The notes under the pieces were generated by a model. That model did not search any database. It was not told the origin of the DNA and saw only the letters and a list, made by a program, of their open reading frames with translations. Positions 61,164 to 64,000 of a DNA stretch of 64,000 nucleotides are shown here, one piece after another (position 1 is the first letter of the stretch; every line of letters starts with the position of its first letter). The stretch comes from Rhodamnia argentea. Its lineage: Eukaryota > Streptophyta > Magnoliopsida > Myrtales > Myrtaceae. The stretch spans positions 21,872,283-21,936,282 of the forward strand of contig NC_063156.1 of assembly GCF_020921035.1 (NCBI RefSeq), written 5' to 3'. Position numbers and translations under genes: made by a program.

Positions 61164-61530
61164 TAGAGGAGTTAAATAGGTGGGTTGAGCGGAATGTGAT
61201 TTGATCTATATTGATCCATTTAATCCGTTTTGATTTATTTTCATACACTACAAATTTAACGATCTATATCGATCCGACCCATATTATTAAAATATTTTCA
61301 TATTTAATCTAATTTAGCAAAATTTATGAACATTGTGGACAATTTTTATAACTAAAAAAATAAAAATAAAGAATAAACTCACTTAAGATAATTATCTAAC
61401 TCATTTAAGACCCATCAATTTCTTAACAATCTATTTATGACCCATTTAAATTTATTAAGCAACTCATTTATAATCGATGCTCTTAAATATGGGTTATAAT
61501 ATGAGTTTTTGATCCATTTTGCCACCTCTA
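61164..61530. mobile_element. hAT-like MITE
   Basis: The ends are TAGAGGAGTTAAATAGGTGG on the left and the inverse of TAGAGGTGGCAAAATGGATC on the right. The flanks tttgttat (61156-61163) and tttgtttc (61531-61538) look like a decayed 8-bp target duplication (6 of 8). The AT-rich body has repeated gatccattt and cccatttaa segments and is related to the MITE at 15175-15458. Confidence 0.6.
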
Positions 61531-63932
61531 TTTGTTTCCAAGGAGTGGACGGGAAATTGCTGTATGGACCAGACAAATGTGCCGTGCGTGTATCTGAATG
61601 GTCGAATCCAGTGGACCTACGTTAAATCTAGTTGCATTCATCGCTTTTATTTATCTAGTGTCCCCATTGTTAACCTTGGTAAGATCCATCAATTATGAAT
61701 GGATTTGCTTACACGATTCGAGTTGTTCTAATTGCATTACTCTGATCTGGGCTGGTTATACCGGCATGAAGTTCTCTGTTCCAATCTCAAACGATAACAA
61801 ATCGAGTTTCTTCAATTCGAGCAGGGGAGAGAATTCACGGATCAAGTCTGGAGCGAAAATCTCAAGATCTCGCCAAGAGTAAGCTAAACGAGATCGGTAA
61901 ATGTGAACTACGTTGCTCGGGTTGAGACTAGTTAACGAGAGATGGAGCCCTGATTATTCATGACAGGCAACGAGCTTCAAAGAAAAACAAGCAATTCTCC
62001 ATGTATCTCAAAATGACAAATCACAACACTATTCACGGCAATGAATGTCGTCATTAAATAGATAACGAAAAGTTTCATATCATCTGTCTCTCTATGATAC
62101 TGCTATGAATGATAAGTCAAGAATAACTATATCATGCAGGTTCCACGGTCATTATTTATGTACAACTAGATAAATATGAGGATATTGATAAATTAATGAG
62201 CATAAATACTTCATAAATGATCCGATCGCTTCCTTTATGTCTATGCAAACCGCCTCGCTGCTATTTGTATGGATATTGAGGGACTCTCCTGGTCTCTCTT
62301 CATGTAACAGTGACATGGCCTTTACTACCATTTGTTCTTCGCCAGAGACATAAGCTGCACAGCGCATTTTACAATTAGAAAGAGTTAAAGAAACCAATGG
62401 ATCAACAACATGACAAAGGGGACTCATGTTAACAGGCAACCTGAGCAGCGGAAAAGGTGAAAATTCTACTTTATTGCTTATCCTATGAGCATAACCTTCT
62501 TTCTCTAATCATCGAATAGCACGATTTTATCCACCTGGCCTAACCACATATCCGACAGCAGAAGGTTTGTACTACACAAGGCAGACTGGCAGTGCTATGA
62601 AACATGATTAGGGCACTCATAGCTCCCAATTCATTGCCATAAAACTCACTTTGCGCAAAGAGGCAAAGGAAAGGAAAGAATGACATTTCAGGATACATAA
62701 ATGGTCTTACTTAAAAGTTAGAAGAACGGAATTCTTAAGTAAATCATCACTTTGAGAGTATTTGATTCCTAAAAACTGCGCACGTGAGAAATGGGTAACT
62801 AATCTGCAATTGGGAGGTTTAGGAACCGGGAAGGCCATACCTACAGTGCGCACAGCAACTAGAACCCAAAACAAAACGAAAGGCCATGGGGAAAACCTTT
62901 ATTCTCGAAGCACACAAGCATAGAGAAGTTTAGCAGCCACTGAGGACAACTATGGAAACAGAAGTTGAAAAGATGGACACAACTTACTGCTGCAGTTGGT
63001 TTTCAAGCAAATAAAAGCTTAATTTGCACAAAAAGTGCACTCGCATGATTGCAGCTGAAGCTATAATCAATGAGGACCCGCTGCTCTGAACAATTGATGT
63101 ACTGAGGTAAAGAATTTCCAAACAATATGCTTATAAAACTAGAAAGAAGCATAATACACTCATTGTAATTGGAAAAAGCAATTTAGTAATGCATCAGGAT
63201 GTAGTAGTTAAGGATGTTGTCGTGGCAATCAAGCAATTCCAACGATAGTTAGAAATATAATAACAGGTTTCCACTACAGCTTGTTCTAACTTATTCCCCA
63301 TAGAGGTGTGCAGAAGAACCTAGGATAACATTAGAGGTCACAAGAAAAGTTTAGAACTGGTAAGTACGGTGTATGTTTCAGGGTGTGGGTTCAGACCTCC
63401 ACCTTGTACCTCATGATCTACACCTAATGCAAGATACTTGCAGAAAAATGTAGGTACCCTAAAAAACGTATTTAAATAATGTGCAAATTTCTGGAGCTAT
63501 TATGTTTTAAGTACTTCACCTGTGCAGCGTTTTGGTTTATGATCGTCCATTATTGTAGAATGCACATATTGTCTAATGTGTCTGAGTGTTTTAGTAATTG
63601 ATATAGGTGCAGTGAATTTTCACTTAATAAGAAATTTAAAATACTAAAATACCAGGTAGTGAAACATGTAGAACCGAAAGGTTCTTAGGTCTCAGGGCCG
63701 TTCTAAGAGCCTACAAGGTAGATTTCGACTTTCAAAATTTTACCATCAATGTCCACGTGGTAGATCCTAAAGGAGGACAAACACCCTTTCCACCCTAGAA
63801 CCTGCACACCACTACCTAATGTACTGCATTTCCAACAGCAGATCATACACAACTAGTTAGAGGCTACATAACTAGATAAGCTAAGCCAAATTTTACACAA
63901 CTTCGCATACAACCAGATAATACATCACAAAC
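61531..63932 (-). other. Intergenic DNA plus possible exons of an unidentified minus-strand gene
   Basis: On the minus strand, the frame ending at 62152 (AYVSGEEQMVVKAMSLLHEE to IYLVVHK), preceded by a tgtgcag acceptor near 62374, could be a last exon. The 72-bp stretch 63101-63030 (YINCSEQRVLIDYSFSCNHA…) has possible splice ends and is open. Their phases do not join directly, so at least one more exon would be needed between them. No protein family is recognised. The rest is AT-rich and featureless. Confidence 0.25.
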
Positions 63933-64000
63933 CTGTTCTGCAATTTGCGCTAGCTGTTGACTGTCTTGAGATGTTTCACATGAAAGGGCAGAGTTCTCCT
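63933..64000 (-). CDS. Partial exon of an unidentified gene running off the right edge
   Basis: On the minus strand one frame is open from the edge to 63933 (ENSALSCETSQDSQQLAQIA, then EQ) and ends exactly at a CAG|GTTTGT donor site; the other two frames have stops. This looks like the 3' end of an internal exon in phase 0. The family is not recognised from 22 residues. Possible downstream exons lie at 63101-63030 and near 62374-62152. Confidence 0.4.

Overview
This window is nuclear DNA of a flowering plant, most likely a woody dicot. The genes are broken by short GT-AG introns, long stretches are AT-rich, transposon remnants are abundant, and there is a scrap of inserted chloroplast DNA. 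The multi-copy EDS1 locus would fit a Myrtaceae tree such as Eucalyptus, but that is inference from recall and was not tested.

The core, about 6.0 to 38.5 kb, is a tandem array of four EDS1-like immune-signalling genes, all on the + strand. Their coding spans are 6012-8165, 12111-14993, 18083-20393 and 35936-38454. Each can be assembled into an intact three-exon gene with phase-0 introns at identical positions, giving 615, 601, 626 and 597 residues. Each has an N-terminal lipase-like domain and a C-terminal EP domain. Copies 2 and 3 carry changes in the lipase nucleophile-elbow motif. Copies 2 to 4 share promoter blocks with W-box cores. All four share a 3' block with a conserved polyadenylation context, and copies 3 and 4 share at least 1.5 kb of downstream DNA, so the array grew by segmental duplication.

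Four other genes can be assembled. On the left is a minus-strand RSRC2-like SR-type nuclear protein with a SMAP domain (1240-3452, six exons). Further right are a minus-strand C4C4 RING protein (41957-43253, three exons), a small plus-strand protein with two SIN3-type PAH domains (46291-47416, five exons) and a plus-strand TORTIFOLIA1-like microtubule-associated HEAT protein (57181-60100, four exons). An unidentified minus-strand gene enters from the right edge.

Between genes the window is mostly mobile DNA. It includes two related hAT-like elements with 8-bp target duplications flanking EDS1 copies 1 and 3, smaller hAT-like MITEs, and a MULE-like inverted-repeat element just upstream of EDS1 copy 1. 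The 13-kb gap between copies 3 and 4 holds inverted-repeat elements, some nested, and a solo LTR with a perfect 5-bp target duplication. A mosaic chloroplast insertion (16S rRNA plus psaB) lies near 49.1-49.6 kb. I saw no tRNA gene, intact rRNA gene or CRISPR array. Exon boundaries were worked out by eye from splice sites, reading phase and family conservation.
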